Origin: CABZJG01 sp902512685
GTDB lineage: Bacteria; Pseudomonadota; Alphaproteobacteria; Rhodobacterales; Rhodobacteraceae
Assembly (NCBI GenBank): GCA_051201605.1
Contig: CP179201.1
Location: 992,001 to 1,056,000, forward strand
Reading direction: 5' to 3'
DNA length: 64,000 nucleotides
A program made the translations under genes and the position numbers. How positions within the stretch are numbered: the stretch's first letter is position 1; every line of letters begins with the position of its first letter. Below the pieces are notes generated by a model that searched no databases, was not told the origin of the DNA, and was given only the letters and a program-made list of their open reading frames with translations. This document shows positions 1 through 8,340 of the stretch, piece after piece.

Positions 1-458
1 GCCAGAGCAGCTAAATCAAGATTTGCCGGAGTAAACTTAGCAGCCGAAACATCCAACATCACTTCGATCCGGCCATCTTTGGTCTTTCGATATTCGACCT
101 TTGCAACGCCGTTGGGTAAATCCAATATGGCCTGATGCCAGTTTCTGCTATCACATGACAGCATAGCATTATCCACCAGGTGCGTGACCAGACAGACTGT
201 TCCATGGCCACACATTGGTAATTCCATGACGGTTGAAAAAAACTGCACCTTAATTCTGTTTCCGTTGACCTCATTTACGAAGGCAGTGGCCGGCGTTCCG
301 ATTTCACGCGCAATGTGGGACCGAATTTTAGGGCTAATCTGCGATGCATTTAAAACAACAGCGGCCTGGCTGCCCGAATAGGGTATATCAGTGAAAGCAT
401 CATACATTGCAAATGGGGCATCTTGGATCAGTGCGGATGCGTCTGTGCGGGGGGTCAC
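1..458 (-). CDS. PhzF-family isomerase/epimerase (3' part cut by window edge)
   Basis: The minus strand is open from a GTG at 458 to the window edge; a stop lies about 75 bases further upstream. The GTG has GGAG seven bases before it; an ATG at 407 also fits the family start. The protein reads DAFTDIPYSGSQAAVVL near its N-terminus, then an R-E-I-x5-TAFV stretch, then ELPMCGHGTVC. These match the N-terminal half of PhzF-like proteins: the small-side-chain turn, the glutamate before TAFV, and the GHxT motif. Members are cofactor-independent isomerases or epimerases of cyclic or amino-acid-like substrates; the substrate here cannot be told. Proline racemases also carry a CGHGT motif, but the DAFTDxPxxG opening is PhzF-like. 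The C-terminal half is outside the window, so completeness is unknown. Confidence 0.75.
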   Translation of the reverse strand, partial: MTPRTDASALIQDAPFAMYDAFTDIPYSGSQAAVVLNASQISPKIRSHIAREIGTPATAFVNEVNGNRIKVQFFSTVMELPMCGHGTVCLVTHLVDNAMLSCDSRNWHQAILDLPNGVAKVEYRKTKDGRIEVMLDVSAAKFTPANLDLAAL

Positions 459-848
459 TTGATGTCTCCAGATTTGCCCAACATGATCAACAAACCCTGT
501 ATTTTGGCCGGGGTCAAATTTCTTTTACGGCTCTGCCCTTTAAATACAACTGTCTTTGCTCACCCAAAAGATGGCTCTGGCGCCGTGAAGACGTGGCAGG
601 TGGTTATGCGTTCCAAAGATAAAGCTGCTTGGGAAGAATGCCAATGTCACGCAGATACAGTTCTTCCCCCTGAGCTAACTGTTGATCTGGCTCAAGACAG
701 TAAAGTGCAGGCCCTTCAAAAGCCGCGGGTCTGTGTTTGCAAGACCTCAACGCGATATGTCTTTCGCATGGCTTTAAAAAGAAGCTCACATTAGCGGTAG
801 GGCAGAAATAGATCTGATGGATCGTTAAGGATTTATGGGGTTAGCCAA
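459..848. other. Intergenic stretch without a supported gene
   Basis: This stretch lies upstream of the PhzF-like gene and downstream of iorB, both on the minus strand. Open frames occur on both strands (for example 423-794 plus and 604-789 minus). None has a convincing ribosome site, a recognisable motif or family-like composition. No terminator hairpin with a T-run was seen. A decayed gene remnant is possible but cannot be supported. Confidence 0.4.
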
Positions 849-2402
849 TCAGGTTTTGGCGAAACTTTCCACCGTCTTGAGTGCACCTTCAAGGGCTTTT
901 CCCTGTTCATCTTGCAGTGCCGCATCTCGCAGGCGGGCCACCCATTGCGCGGCGTCGGGGCGTCCGCGCAGTACTTGGGCGCCCTCTAGCACTTGGTCGA
1001 ATTTTGAAAGGCTGCGGGTATGGGTGTCTGAATAGCCTTTTACCAAGCGCCGGCAGCGAACAAATTCAACCGCCAGATCATTATCTACCGGTGCGGTTTC
1101 ACAGCATTGGTCTAGCCATTTCAGCAGATGCGCCTGTTCATACCTATGTCGCAATGTCTTGCGTCGATAAAAACGCAGCCCGCCAAGCATATAAAGTGCA
1201 AGAAACGGCCCTAAGCGGTGGGTTTGCAGTCGGCGGCTGCCCCCGAACCATCGCTCAATACGTGCCATCCAGACAGGCCTTTCTTCGATCCTCGCCCCCA
1301 ATCTGGCGGGGAGCAACCCAGCAATTTCTTCAGCTCGCGGGTGAAAAAAATCGGTCAGATAGACGGGCCTGTCCACTGCGGCCATCTCACTTCGTATCCG
1401 CGCAAACCGTTTTGCCCTTGTTTTCAGATCAGCCACTCGAATGATATCATCATAGGCCATTGCGTTGGCAATGTATTTTGCCGCCTCTAGAGATAATATA
1501 TACTCGCTATCGCCCTGATCGAGTGCCAGAACACGATCCAGATAGCCAAGGTATTCGGAGCCATAGGCAGTATCCTGGAATTCAATGACTTTGCGCAATC
1601 CGCGCTGTGCCATCGGGCGCACAGCTGCTGGTAATTGTTCAACCCGCGCCATGAGGCCGCGCGCATCCTTTAGTGGTTTTTCTGGGCCGCGCAAAACCAA
1701 CTCTGAAATTGGTTTTTTTCCCGTAGGTTCATTCCTGTGGGGTGTGTCCGAATGGATGATTTCATACGCCGCCCGGAATGCGCGTAAAGAGGCATCAACG
1801 CCTTTGCCTGAGGCGCGGATAGACTGTTCAAAAGCAGATTTAGGAAATGGCAATGCCCCGGACGCTGCCAGCGCCCCGAAAAGGGCCGATGAGATAACCG
1901 AGCCGTTTTCGATTGCCACTTGGTTTAGATCAAGCTTGATCGCCCTGTCGGCGGCGATCTCTGCCGCGGCCGAAACCTCGTCTGAGGCGGCAATGCCGTC
2001 CCCGGGAACCATTTTTTCCGATACGGCCAGCGCGCGGTGGGTTGACGCGATCAATGTTGTGCGGTCTGGCGTTACAAAGCCGCGCATAATGGCGCGTCCG
2101 GCTTCCATCATCTCGGCGGCTATTAAAATATCCACATCCCCCTGCGCGGGAGCCAAAGAAAAGATTGGCGTCGCATCACTTTTTTCAGCCATTTCGATGT
2201 AGTAGATTGTTGCGCCTGTGCGTTGTGCCACTCCGGCCACCGATGTTGCCTGACAGTCATAGCCCTGCGCGCGGGCCAAACTTTCGATCCAACTTGTAAG
2301 GGCGCCGCCACCTTGACCGCCCACAGCCATAATTGCCAGCTTTATGATGGCATTGAGCTTTTCATCCCGTTCCAATGGCTCAAGAAGCGAGTTTGAAGTC
2401 AT
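849..2402 (-). CDS. iorB: Indolepyruvate ferredoxin oxidoreductase, beta subunit
   Basis: This 517-residue protein is the gamma/beta-type subunit of arylpyruvate:ferredoxin oxidoreductase. With IorA it oxidatively decarboxylates arylpyruvates from aromatic amino acid transamination to aryl-acetyl-CoA, reducing ferredoxin. The N-terminal 200 residues carry the glycine-rich VGGQGGGALTSW loop (about 27-38) and the conserved TSVAGVAQRTGATIYYIE block (about 53-70). The remaining ~300 residues form the long C-terminal extension found in bacterial IorB (DUF6537-like, from memory); archaeal IorB lacks it. The ATG overlaps the iorA stop by four bases (ATGA), so translation is probably coupled. It is the last gene of marR-iorA-iorB. 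Confidence 0.9.
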   Translation of the reverse strand: MTSNSLLEPLERDEKLNAIIKLAIMAVGGQGGGALTSWIESLARAQGYDCQATSVAGVAQRTGATIYYIEMAEKSDATPIFSLAPAQGDVDILIAAEMMEAGRAIMRGFVTPDRTTLIASTHRALAVSEKMVPGDGIAASDEVSAAAEIAADRAIKLDLNQVAIENGSVISSALFGALAASGALPFPKSAFEQSIRASGKGVDASLRAFRAAYEIIHSDTPHRNEPTGKKPISELVLRGPEKPLKDARGLMARVEQLPAAVRPMAQRGLRKVIEFQDTAYGSEYLGYLDRVLALDQGDSEYILSLEAAKYIANAMAYDDIIRVADLKTRAKRFARIRSEMAAVDRPVYLTDFFHPRAEEIAGLLPARLGARIEERPVWMARIERWFGGSRRLQTHRLGPFLALYMLGGLRFYRRKTLRHRYEQAHLLKWLDQCCETAPVDNDLAVEFVRCRRLVKGYSDTHTRSLSKFDQVLEGAQVLRGRPDAAQWVARLRDAALQDEQGKALEGALKTVESFAKT

Positions 2403-4549
2403 TGTTCTGTCTCGTGAAATTCAACCCGCCGCGCGCTGCGCCGTCCCTGAAACCAGCCGATAAGATCATCGCGCAGGCCCTGCCAGCGCTGCTCAAACGC
2501 TGACGGGTTATGCACCACATCTGCACGGTAAAAGCTGGGGCATAGTACGGCAGCATCTGCAACCTCACCGCAATTGCCGCAGCCAACGCAGCTTTGGTCG
2601 ATGCTGGCAATGGGGTCATCGCGCAGCGGATCGTCCAGCTTCTTTAAAGACAGCGATGGGCATCCTGATAACCGAATACAGGCGTGATCACCGGTGCAGA
2701 TATCTTCATCTATGCCGAAGCGCGGAACCTCGGCGCGCGCACCGCCGTTGATCGTGGCGATTTGCAGCGGTTTTTCACGCCGCTGCCGGTTCAGCATACA
2801 TTCAGAGGAAGCCACGATTACTTTGGGTCCTGCGACGTCAGTTGTCAGCGCCTCGTGAAAAAGCGCCCGCATTTTGCCAACATCATAGGTATGATCTATT
2901 TGCCGTACCCATTTGACGCCAATGCCTTCAACCGCTTTAGTGATTGGATTGTTGGTGGCCTTTGTGTTGTTTTCGGCCCGAGAGGACAATACATCTTGAC
3001 CGCCTGTCGCGGCTGAATAGTAATTGTCCACAATCACCGCCACGCTGTCGGATTTATTGAACACCATATTGCCGATCGAAGAGCTGAGCCCGTTGTGCCA
3101 AAATCCGCCATCGCCCAGAATTGAAATCGGGCGGGTAGATCCGCCGCCGTCAAAGGCCGCATTCGAGGCAGGTCCAAGACCATAGCCCATAGTTGATCCG
3201 CCGATTTCAAACGGCGGCAGGCAGGCGAAAAGATGACATCCGATATCGCCAGTTATCTGATGCGCTCCAAGCTCTTGCTCGACCAGTTTCAGGGCGGCAA
3301 AGATTGGCCTTTCTGGACATCCGGTGCAAAACCCTGGCGGGCGGATTGGAACTGTCTTTGATAAATCCGGAATTTCCACCTTTTGATGGTTGGGCGCGCG
3401 CACCTTTCCCGGCAAAGCGGTTGGGGCATATTTGCGCAAAAATGCGGTGACACCGTCCAGCACCACCTGACCGGTATATTCGCCGGCCATCGGCAACATA
3501 TCCTTGCCGTGCAGCGCTGTGGTTAGCTTTGAGCGCAACAAAAATGTAGAAAGCCCCTGTTCGGTAAACTCCGGTTGTCCTTCTTCGATCACCAAAAGCC
3601 CTTTTTTGTCTTTGGCGAAATCCAGAAATTCGGAATTGACCAAAGGATAAGTGACATTCAAACAATATATCGGAACGGTGGTTTCGCCATAGATATCTGC
3701 GAGCCCCAGCCGCTGCAGCGCCCGGATAGCACCGTTATACATACCCCCCTGGCACACGATCCCCACCTCGGCTGTCTGGGGGCCGAAGATTTCGTTAAGG
3801 CCATGCTGCACAATATATTTTTCGGCGGCCGGCCAACGATTATTAATCTTGTCCTGCTCATGCAGATACGACATTGGCGGCAACACGACGCGGCTGAAAT
3901 CGCGCTGTGGATTTGCCAGAGCTTCTTGAACACTCAAGGCCGGGCGCAGATTGTCCTGACATTCAAAACGGCCCGTGACGTGGCAAGAGCGTATACGCAC
4001 CATCAACATCACTGGCGTGTTCGAGGCTTCGGACAACTCAAACCCTTGTTTAACGGCCGCAACGATTGAGGGCAGGTTTGGCCGTGGATCAAGCAGCCAG
4101 AATTGCGACTTCATCGCAAAGGCATGGCTGCGTTCCTGCATGATCGACGATCCCTCGCCGTAATCTTCGCCGACGATAATCAACGCCCCGCCATTGACCC
4201 CGCTTGAAGCCAGATTTGCCAGGGCGTCCGAGGCAACATTGACCCCGACCGATCCTTTGAATGTCACCGCACCCCTAATCGGGTAATGGACCGAGGCGGC
4301 CAACATCGCAGCGGCAGCGGCCTCTGAGGCGTTAGCCTCATAGCGCACGCCAAGATCGGCCAGAAGATCCTCGGCATCGGCCAATACATCCATTAAATGG
4401 GAAATAGGCGCGCCCTGATAGCCGCCAACATACCCGACCCCGCTTTCGAGCAGGGCTTTTGTAATGGCTAAAATACCTTCGCCAGTAAAGACATCCCCCC
4501 GACCAAGTCTAAGATCCTCAATTTCTTTTTTAAACGATCTTTCCGCCAT
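2399..4549 (-). CDS. iorA: Indolepyruvate ferredoxin oxidoreductase, alpha subunit
   Basis: This 716-residue catalytic subunit binds thiamine diphosphate and iron-sulfur clusters. The N-terminal pyrimidine-binding part includes GVGYVGGYQGAPISHLMDVL (about 37-56). A cysteine pair in PGFCTGCPERP lies near 400, followed by the TPP motif beginning GDGGFWHNG (about 480) and ending VIVDNYYSAATGG. The C-terminal ferredoxin-like part has CTGDHACIRLSGCPS and, about 40 residues later, CVGCGNCG followed by a final CP. The product is arylacetyl-CoA plus reduced ferredoxin. Start: the ATG follows GAGGGCATAG, and the ribosome site overlaps the end of the marR gene eight bases away. Length and motif order fit bacterial IorA; no defect was seen. 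Confidence 0.92.
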   Translation of the reverse strand: MAERSFKKEIEDLRLGRGDVFTGEGILAITKALLESGVGYVGGYQGAPISHLMDVLADAEDLLADLGVRYEANASEAAAAAMLAASVHYPIRGAVTFKGSVGVNVASDALANLASSGVNGGALIIVGEDYGEGSSIMQERSHAFAMKSQFWLLDPRPNLPSIVAAVKQGFELSEASNTPVMLMVRIRSCHVTGRFECQDNLRPALSVQEALANPQRDFSRVVLPPMSYLHEQDKINNRWPAAEKYIVQHGLNEIFGPQTAEVGIVCQGGMYNGAIRALQRLGLADIYGETTVPIYCLNVTYPLVNSEFLDFAKDKKGLLVIEEGQPEFTEQGLSTFLLRSKLTTALHGKDMLPMAGEYTGQVVLDGVTAFLRKYAPTALPGKVRAPNHQKVEIPDLSKTVPIRPPGFCTGCPERPIFAALKLVEQELGAHQITGDIGCHLFACLPPFEIGGSTMGYGLGPASNAAFDGGGSTRPISILGDGGFWHNGLSSSIGNMVFNKSDSVAVIVDNYYSAATGGQDVLSSRAENNTKATNNPITKAVEGIGVKWVRQIDHTYDVGKMRALFHEALTTDVAGPKVIVASSECMLNRQRREKPLQIATINGGARAEVPRFGIDEDICTGDHACIRLSGCPSLSLKKLDDPLRDDPIASIDQSCVGCGNCGEVADAAVLCPSFYRADVVHNPSAFEQRWQGLRDDLIGWFQGRRSARRVEFHETEQ

Positions 4550-4557
4550 CTATGCCC

Positions 4558-5025
4558 TCAGAACTCATTTTTCCGCACATTGCCCAGAATTTTTTTGAGG
4601 GTGCTGACAAATGCAACCCGTTCCGATTCTGCAATGTTTTGGAACATTTGCTCGTAACTCGCAGCCATGCGCGGCCAGATTTTGGCAAACGCGTCGCGTC
4701 CAGCAGAGGTTATAAACACCCGTGTGCCGCGAGTGTCGATCTGATCGTTTTCCAATCGGACCATTTCGGTTTTGACCAGTTTTTCCAACGCGCGGCTGAG
4801 GGTGGATTGCTCAACCACCGCATAGACCGCCAACTCACGGATCAAAATCCCATCTCTGATCGCGAGCACTGCCAAAGAGCGCATTTGGGGTGTGGTAAGC
4901 TCAAGAGCGGCCATTTCTGCGCGCAAACTTGCATTATAGCGCCCCATTATCCGGTTCAGCAGATAAGGCGCAAAATTATCAAGCCCAATTTCGCCCAAAA
5001 CTGGATGATTTTCCTCTGTCGTCAT
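4558..5025 (-). CDS. MarR-family transcriptional regulator of the ior operon
   Basis: The 155-residue protein (start ATG at 5025, with AAAGG about nine bases upstream) is a winged-helix MarR-type regulator. The region LTTPQMRSLAVLAI leads into the DNA-binding helices, with VVEQSTLSRALEKLVKTEMV as recognition helix and DTRGTRVFITSAGR as the wing (D-x-R-x3-V-x-IT-x2-GR). An upstream in-frame ATG at 5064 exists but has no ribosome site. The gene is eight bases before iorA on the same strand, so it is probably cotranscribed with and controls arylpyruvate oxidation, presumably responding to an aromatic acid. That ligand is inference from position only. Confidence 0.85.
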   Translation of the reverse strand: MTTEENHPVLGEIGLDNFAPYLLNRIMGRYNASLRAEMAALELTTPQMRSLAVLAIRDGILIRELAVYAVVEQSTLSRALEKLVKTEMVRLENDQIDTRGTRVFITSAGRDAFAKIWPRMAASYEQMFQNIAESERVAFVSTLKKILGNVRKNEF

Positions 5026-5438
5026 CTGACATGCCTTTTGCAAAGGTGCGGATCGGCCGCGCATAGCTGGTGTGCCAGCGCCGCAGCTTTAAGCTCTGCC
5101 CAGCCGGATAGTTCTCTTTAGCTGTAGCACAAAAATATATGCATTTGCAAATAAAATGGAAGCCAAGGCATGATTTTTGGGGGGCAATAGAAAATATATG
5201 CGTGTTACATGCCAATATTTTAGGCATTATTTTCCAAAAAATTGGATTTTTTCTGTTTAAAAACGTATCCGTCATTTTTGGGGTGCCCAAATTAAATACA
5301 TGTAAATTCATTTGTTTGAGAAATTTGACGAAAAACGAGGTTTGAAATTACCTTAAGAATACTCTTTTGCGCAAATATGTTGATTTTTCTTGTAAAGAGT
5401 TGGTGTCGATTTGAATTGTTTTCAACAACTCCCAGCGA
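5026..5438. promoter_or_regulatory. AT-rich region upstream of marR-iorAB, with short repeats
   Basis: No gene is supported here. The stretch holds the promoter region of marR-iorAB and lies downstream of the cyclase gene. A direct repeat AAAATATATGC occurs at 5132-5142 and 5191-5201, and a perfect palindrome ATTTGCAAAT lies at 5143-5152 next to the first copy. MarR proteins bind palindromes of this size, so this is a plausible operator, but it is not proven. The AT-richness continues into the cyclase and globin genes. Confidence 0.35.
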
Positions 5439-6521
5439 TCAAATGGTACTTTCTACAATGCTTTTCATAGTACGCGCCTGCTGGACGATTTCAGCAATCC
5501 GTTGGCTGTCCAGATTATGAAAAGAATTTTCTAAAAAGTACATCTTTGCAGGATCTTTTCCTTTAATCTGTTGTAAACCGCGTGGTGTAAAATGTTCAAT
5601 GAAGTCACTGGTTTGGAAAAAATTTTCGCTGCAATTAATTTTCATAGGAACTGACGCCGCTTCCATTCGCGCAGCAGTATTTATGCCGTCTCCAAAGACA
5701 TCAAATAAAATCTTTGTTTTACCCACAACGCCAGCCACTAGGTCGCCTTTGTGCAAGCCTATTCTGCACTTCCAGTCGATTTTCCCGCTTGTGGATTCAA
5801 TGATATGGATAATATCCGTGGCCAAACTTGCCAGGCTCTCGTTTGGTTTAGAGTTTTCGATGTTTACATTCGTGACCGCCAAATACGCATCGCCAATTGT
5901 CTTAATTCGCTCACACTTATGGTTTTCTGCAAGAATATCAAAACAGGTGAAAAGCTCGTTAAGCTCAGAAAACAATACCTCGGCATCATTTTGTGCAGAC
6001 AGCGTCGTAAAACCCACCAAATCCAACATCATAATTCCGACATTTGTAAATTTCTTTGGTTTTACTTGTCCGTTGCTTCGCAATTCTGAAATCGTAGTGC
6101 TGGGTAAAATGTTACCGATCAGAACTTCCAACTTCTCTTTATCTCGTTTAATTGCCCTGTTCTGGCGCTCAATCATTTTGCTATATGATGCCAGCATGTC
6201 TTCGCTCTTTTTGATTTCTGTTGCGTCCGTTGCCAAAATCGCGATGTTTCCATCGAGCGTTTTAAACGTAAATTCATAAGGCGTCTGGCGTTGATTTTGC
6301 GCCACCACAGCCAACTTGTACGCTTGATTTCTAGAGAGCTTCCGCCGCATTTTTTTCACTTCAAGATCATTGAACATTGAAGCAATAGAATTTCCAACGT
6401 TAAGGCAAAACAACTCTTGGAACAGATCATTTGCCTGCACCAGATTTAGGTCTTCTGTGCACAGAGCTGTCGGAATTCCAAAGTGACAAATAAAATCCAT
6501 ATTAAGCTGAGACCACTTCAT
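5439..6521 (-). CDS. Class III adenylyl cyclase with N-terminal PAS-like region
   Basis: This 360-residue soluble protein should make cyclic AMP from ATP. Residues 1-100 resemble a PAS-like sensor region (ALCTEDLNLVQANDLF; ends ILATDATEIKK). A short helical linker (about 105-135) leads to the catalytic domain (about 155-330). Metal-binding aspartates are D167 in MMLDLVGFT and D211 in KTIGDAYL. K207 and D274 (FDVFGD) are the adenine-specifying pair, which favours adenylyl over guanylyl cyclase. N281 and R285 in NTAARME complete the active site. The start overlaps the end of the globin gene by 20 bases on the same strand, so the two are probably one transcription unit. No membrane segments were seen. 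Codons are AT-rich compared with most neighbours. Confidence 0.88.
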   Translation of the reverse strand: MKWSQLNMDFICHFGIPTALCTEDLNLVQANDLFQELFCLNVGNSIASMFNDLEVKKMRRKLSRNQAYKLAVVAQNQRQTPYEFTFKTLDGNIAILATDATEIKKSEDMLASYSKMIERQNRAIKRDKEKLEVLIGNILPSTTISELRSNGQVKPKKFTNVGIMMLDLVGFTTLSAQNDAEVLFSELNELFTCFDILAENHKCERIKTIGDAYLAVTNVNIENSKPNESLASLATDIIHIIESTSGKIDWKCRIGLHKGDLVAGVVGKTKILFDVFGDGINTAARMEAASVPMKINCSENFFQTSDFIEHFTPRGLQQIKGKDPAKMYFLENSFHNLDSQRIAEIVQQARTMKSIVESTI

Positions 6522-6855
6522 CTTTGAGCGAACCGGCTAAATCCATTATCGCGCCAATATCTGCTGCATCGATACCATTATCCTCAAGAACCTCATTTAA
6601 AGTTCTTGCGACTTCGTTGAAGGCTTCTTCTGTTATCGTTAGTTTTTGGTGCGCAGCATTCATAGCTTTTCCAGAATACTGTTGCGGACCTCCCGGGGCT
6701 TGGGACAGAAATTTAACTTGATGGTCTATTAATTATTCCATGTTCATCCCAACAAAGTAGGGGGCTGTAACTGGATTTTGCTCTAATTCGTCATAGAACT
6801 CGCCAACAACTTTGCTTACAGCGGCAAATCCACCTAATTTATCAAATAGTGACAT
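6502..6855 (-). pseudogene. Truncated hemoglobin (group I type), interrupted by an in-frame TAA
   Basis: Reading the minus strand from ATG 6855 gives 117 codons of a truncated globin with one TAA at codon 41 (6733-6735). The first part reads MSLFDKLGGFAAVSKVVGEF, then YDELEQNP. Tyr21 (B10 position) and Phe34 (CD1) are present. After the TAA the same frame continues LIDHQVKFLSQAPGGPQQY and then KAMNAAHQKL, with proximal His69 (F8), and ends at TAA 6502-6504. The start has a strong GGGAG site six bases upstream. Frame and all heme-pocket residues are intact, so the lesion is a single nonsense change (Lys, Gln or Glu codon likely before), a readthrough site, or a sequencing error. The gene overlaps the cyclase start by 20 bases, suggesting a heme-based gas signal coupled to cAMP; that role is inference. 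Confidence 0.82.
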
Positions 6856-7481
6856 TTCAAACTCCCATGTTCATATTTTTTTGTTTTATTTTAGTACATA
6901 AATTAATATTGAATTATAGAAATTATATTCATTCGAGGCTTGTATTCAAGGTTATTACTTTCTGGGAATCAACAGAAGAGTATAAAATTAGTATTATAAT
7001 ATTGCTAAAAGTTATAATTTTTGTTTCAAGCCTTCGTCCCTTTTTACATCATTATTAAAATCATTTTGAAGCCGATAAATATATATTATTTTTCTAAAAT
7101 ATAAAAAAATTAATGTTTCGTGTGATTTTATATTAGGCTTCAATAGCTAAAATAAATGAAATTCAATTCATTTATTTGGAAAATTATCTAAATTTACATG
7201 ATTAATGTATCGCTCAAACTTTAAAGAATTTTTTACAAGTAAATTGTACGGAAGTTAAAAATAATTATTCGCTTAACAACGTATTTCTACTTCTGTCCCA
7301 GCCCCTAAACCAGAATCCTCTTTTCCCAAAGCCCTTATATGTAACGATGGCCAATGGTGCGCAAGAAATGCTGCCAGCTGGACATTTTACACAGGAGCAT
7401 AGATTTTTCTTGCAACACTGCAGAGAAGAAAGAAATGTAAATCTCGAAAGACTGGTTCAAGACAATTAATGAGCACGCCCA
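6856..7481. other. Long AT-rich intergenic region between divergent units
   Basis: About 600 bases of strongly AT-rich DNA separate the globin/cyclase unit (minus) from the DMSP lyase gene (plus). The open frame at 6849-7058 (plus) has low-complexity hydrophobic composition and no ribosome site, so it is not called. The region must contain both promoters. Near the lyase gene there is a TGC-rich element (TTGCAACACTGCAG, about 7411-7424) that resembles half of the PhaR-type sites elsewhere in the window, but it is not a full palindrome. No RNA gene was recognised. Confidence 0.4.
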
Positions 7482-8069
7482 ATGACCTTAAATCGAATTT
7501 TTGCAGAACTGACGGATGTATTTTCCGGATCGCGAACGATCGAGCGTGCGGCCCAGAAAGAGCTGCAAAGAGCCATTGGCCTTGCCCAAAGCGCACCAAA
7601 TGCGGTCCAACTTCCCAAAGATATCATCACGGTTATGCAGCAAAGCGATGTACATTCCGTTTGCGCGGCGATCCTGCAGACACCGCTGCCTTGGGCGCCG
7701 CCAAAAACATCCTCTGATCCACTTTATACAGCCCATAGTGGTTTTAAGGCCCATGTCGAGATTTTGGGACCCGACGGTCTGGTGAAATCAGATGTTGTGC
7801 GGATGGGCCTTTATGGCATGCTGCCACATTCCGAATATGGGATCAGAACCCACCCCGCAGAAGAGACATATATCATGCTTGCGGGCGCTGCCTATTGGAA
7901 ACGCGATACGGCGCCCTATGCAGCTCTTAAAGTTCCCGAGTGCTCGTACCACCCATCGTGGATGCCGCACGCCTCAAAGACCACAGAAAAAGCCTTTATG
8001 TCGGTTTATGCATGGTATGGCGATTTATCGAAAGATGCCTATACCTATGAGGGTCTGCCCAAGGCATAG
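7482..8069 (+). CDS. Cupin-type dimethylsulfoniopropionate (DMSP) lyase
   Basis: This 195-residue protein belongs to the cupin DMSP lyases (DddL/DddQ/DddW group), which cleave DMSP to dimethyl sulfide and acrylate. An N-terminal helical part is followed by a cupin barrel. The metal-site pattern is THPAEETYIML with H124, E128 and Y130, and a second-motif histidine H163 in SWMPHASKT. A YAWYGDLSKDAY ending is family-like. The H-x3-E-x-Y...H pattern points to a DddL/DddQ-like member rather than DddW, but I did not assign a subfamily. The ATG at 7482 is the first start after an in-frame TGA and lacks a clear ribosome site. The downstream FAD/GcvT oxidoreductase may process methylated osmolytes. 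Confidence 0.75.
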   Translation: MTLNRIFAELTDVFSGSRTIERAAQKELQRAIGLAQSAPNAVQLPKDIITVMQQSDVHSVCAAILQTPLPWAPPKTSSDPLYTAHSGFKAHVEILGPDGLVKSDVVRMGLYGMLPHSEYGIRTHPAEETYIMLAGAAYWKRDTAPYAALKVPECSYHPSWMPHASKTTEKAFMSVYAWYGDLSKDAYTYEGLPKA

Positions 8070-8340
8070 GGCATATGCAGGTGGTCCACGGGGACTGTGG
8101 ATGGCCAAGAAGTACCATATTTTAGATCAAAAAGCGCCAAAGCTAAGAGGGCACATGGATCAGCTGTAGGAGTTGACACCGTTTTTGTCGCTTTTGAGCA
8201 CGATTTGATAAATATTTTTTTGTTTGGTGCGATAAGGCTGAACCACGGTTTGGCTGAAAAAGATGTATATACTGTTGACCCGGTGGGATTGTTGCACTCA
8301 GCCAAGACGACAAGACACGGGCGTAAAAAAAGGTGGAAAC

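Noticed and set aside
610..690. tRNA-like text on the minus strand (TTAGCTCAGGGGGAAGAAC)
   Set aside because: No matching acceptor stem, no anticodon stem and no GTTCGA-type T-loop; likely chance.
604..789. Open frame of 61 codons on the minus strand
   Set aside because: No known motif or ribosome site; could be a decayed remnant but not supportable.
423..794. Open frame of 123 codons on the plus strand
   Set aside because: No ribosome site, no family-like composition, overlaps the PhzF-like gene start.
6849..7058. Open frame in AT-rich DNA (plus strand)
   Set aside because: Low-complexity hydrophobic translation and no ribosome site; lies opposite the globin promoter.
7411..7424. PhaR-type site before the DMSP lyase gene
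   Set aside because: Only half of the palindrome is present.
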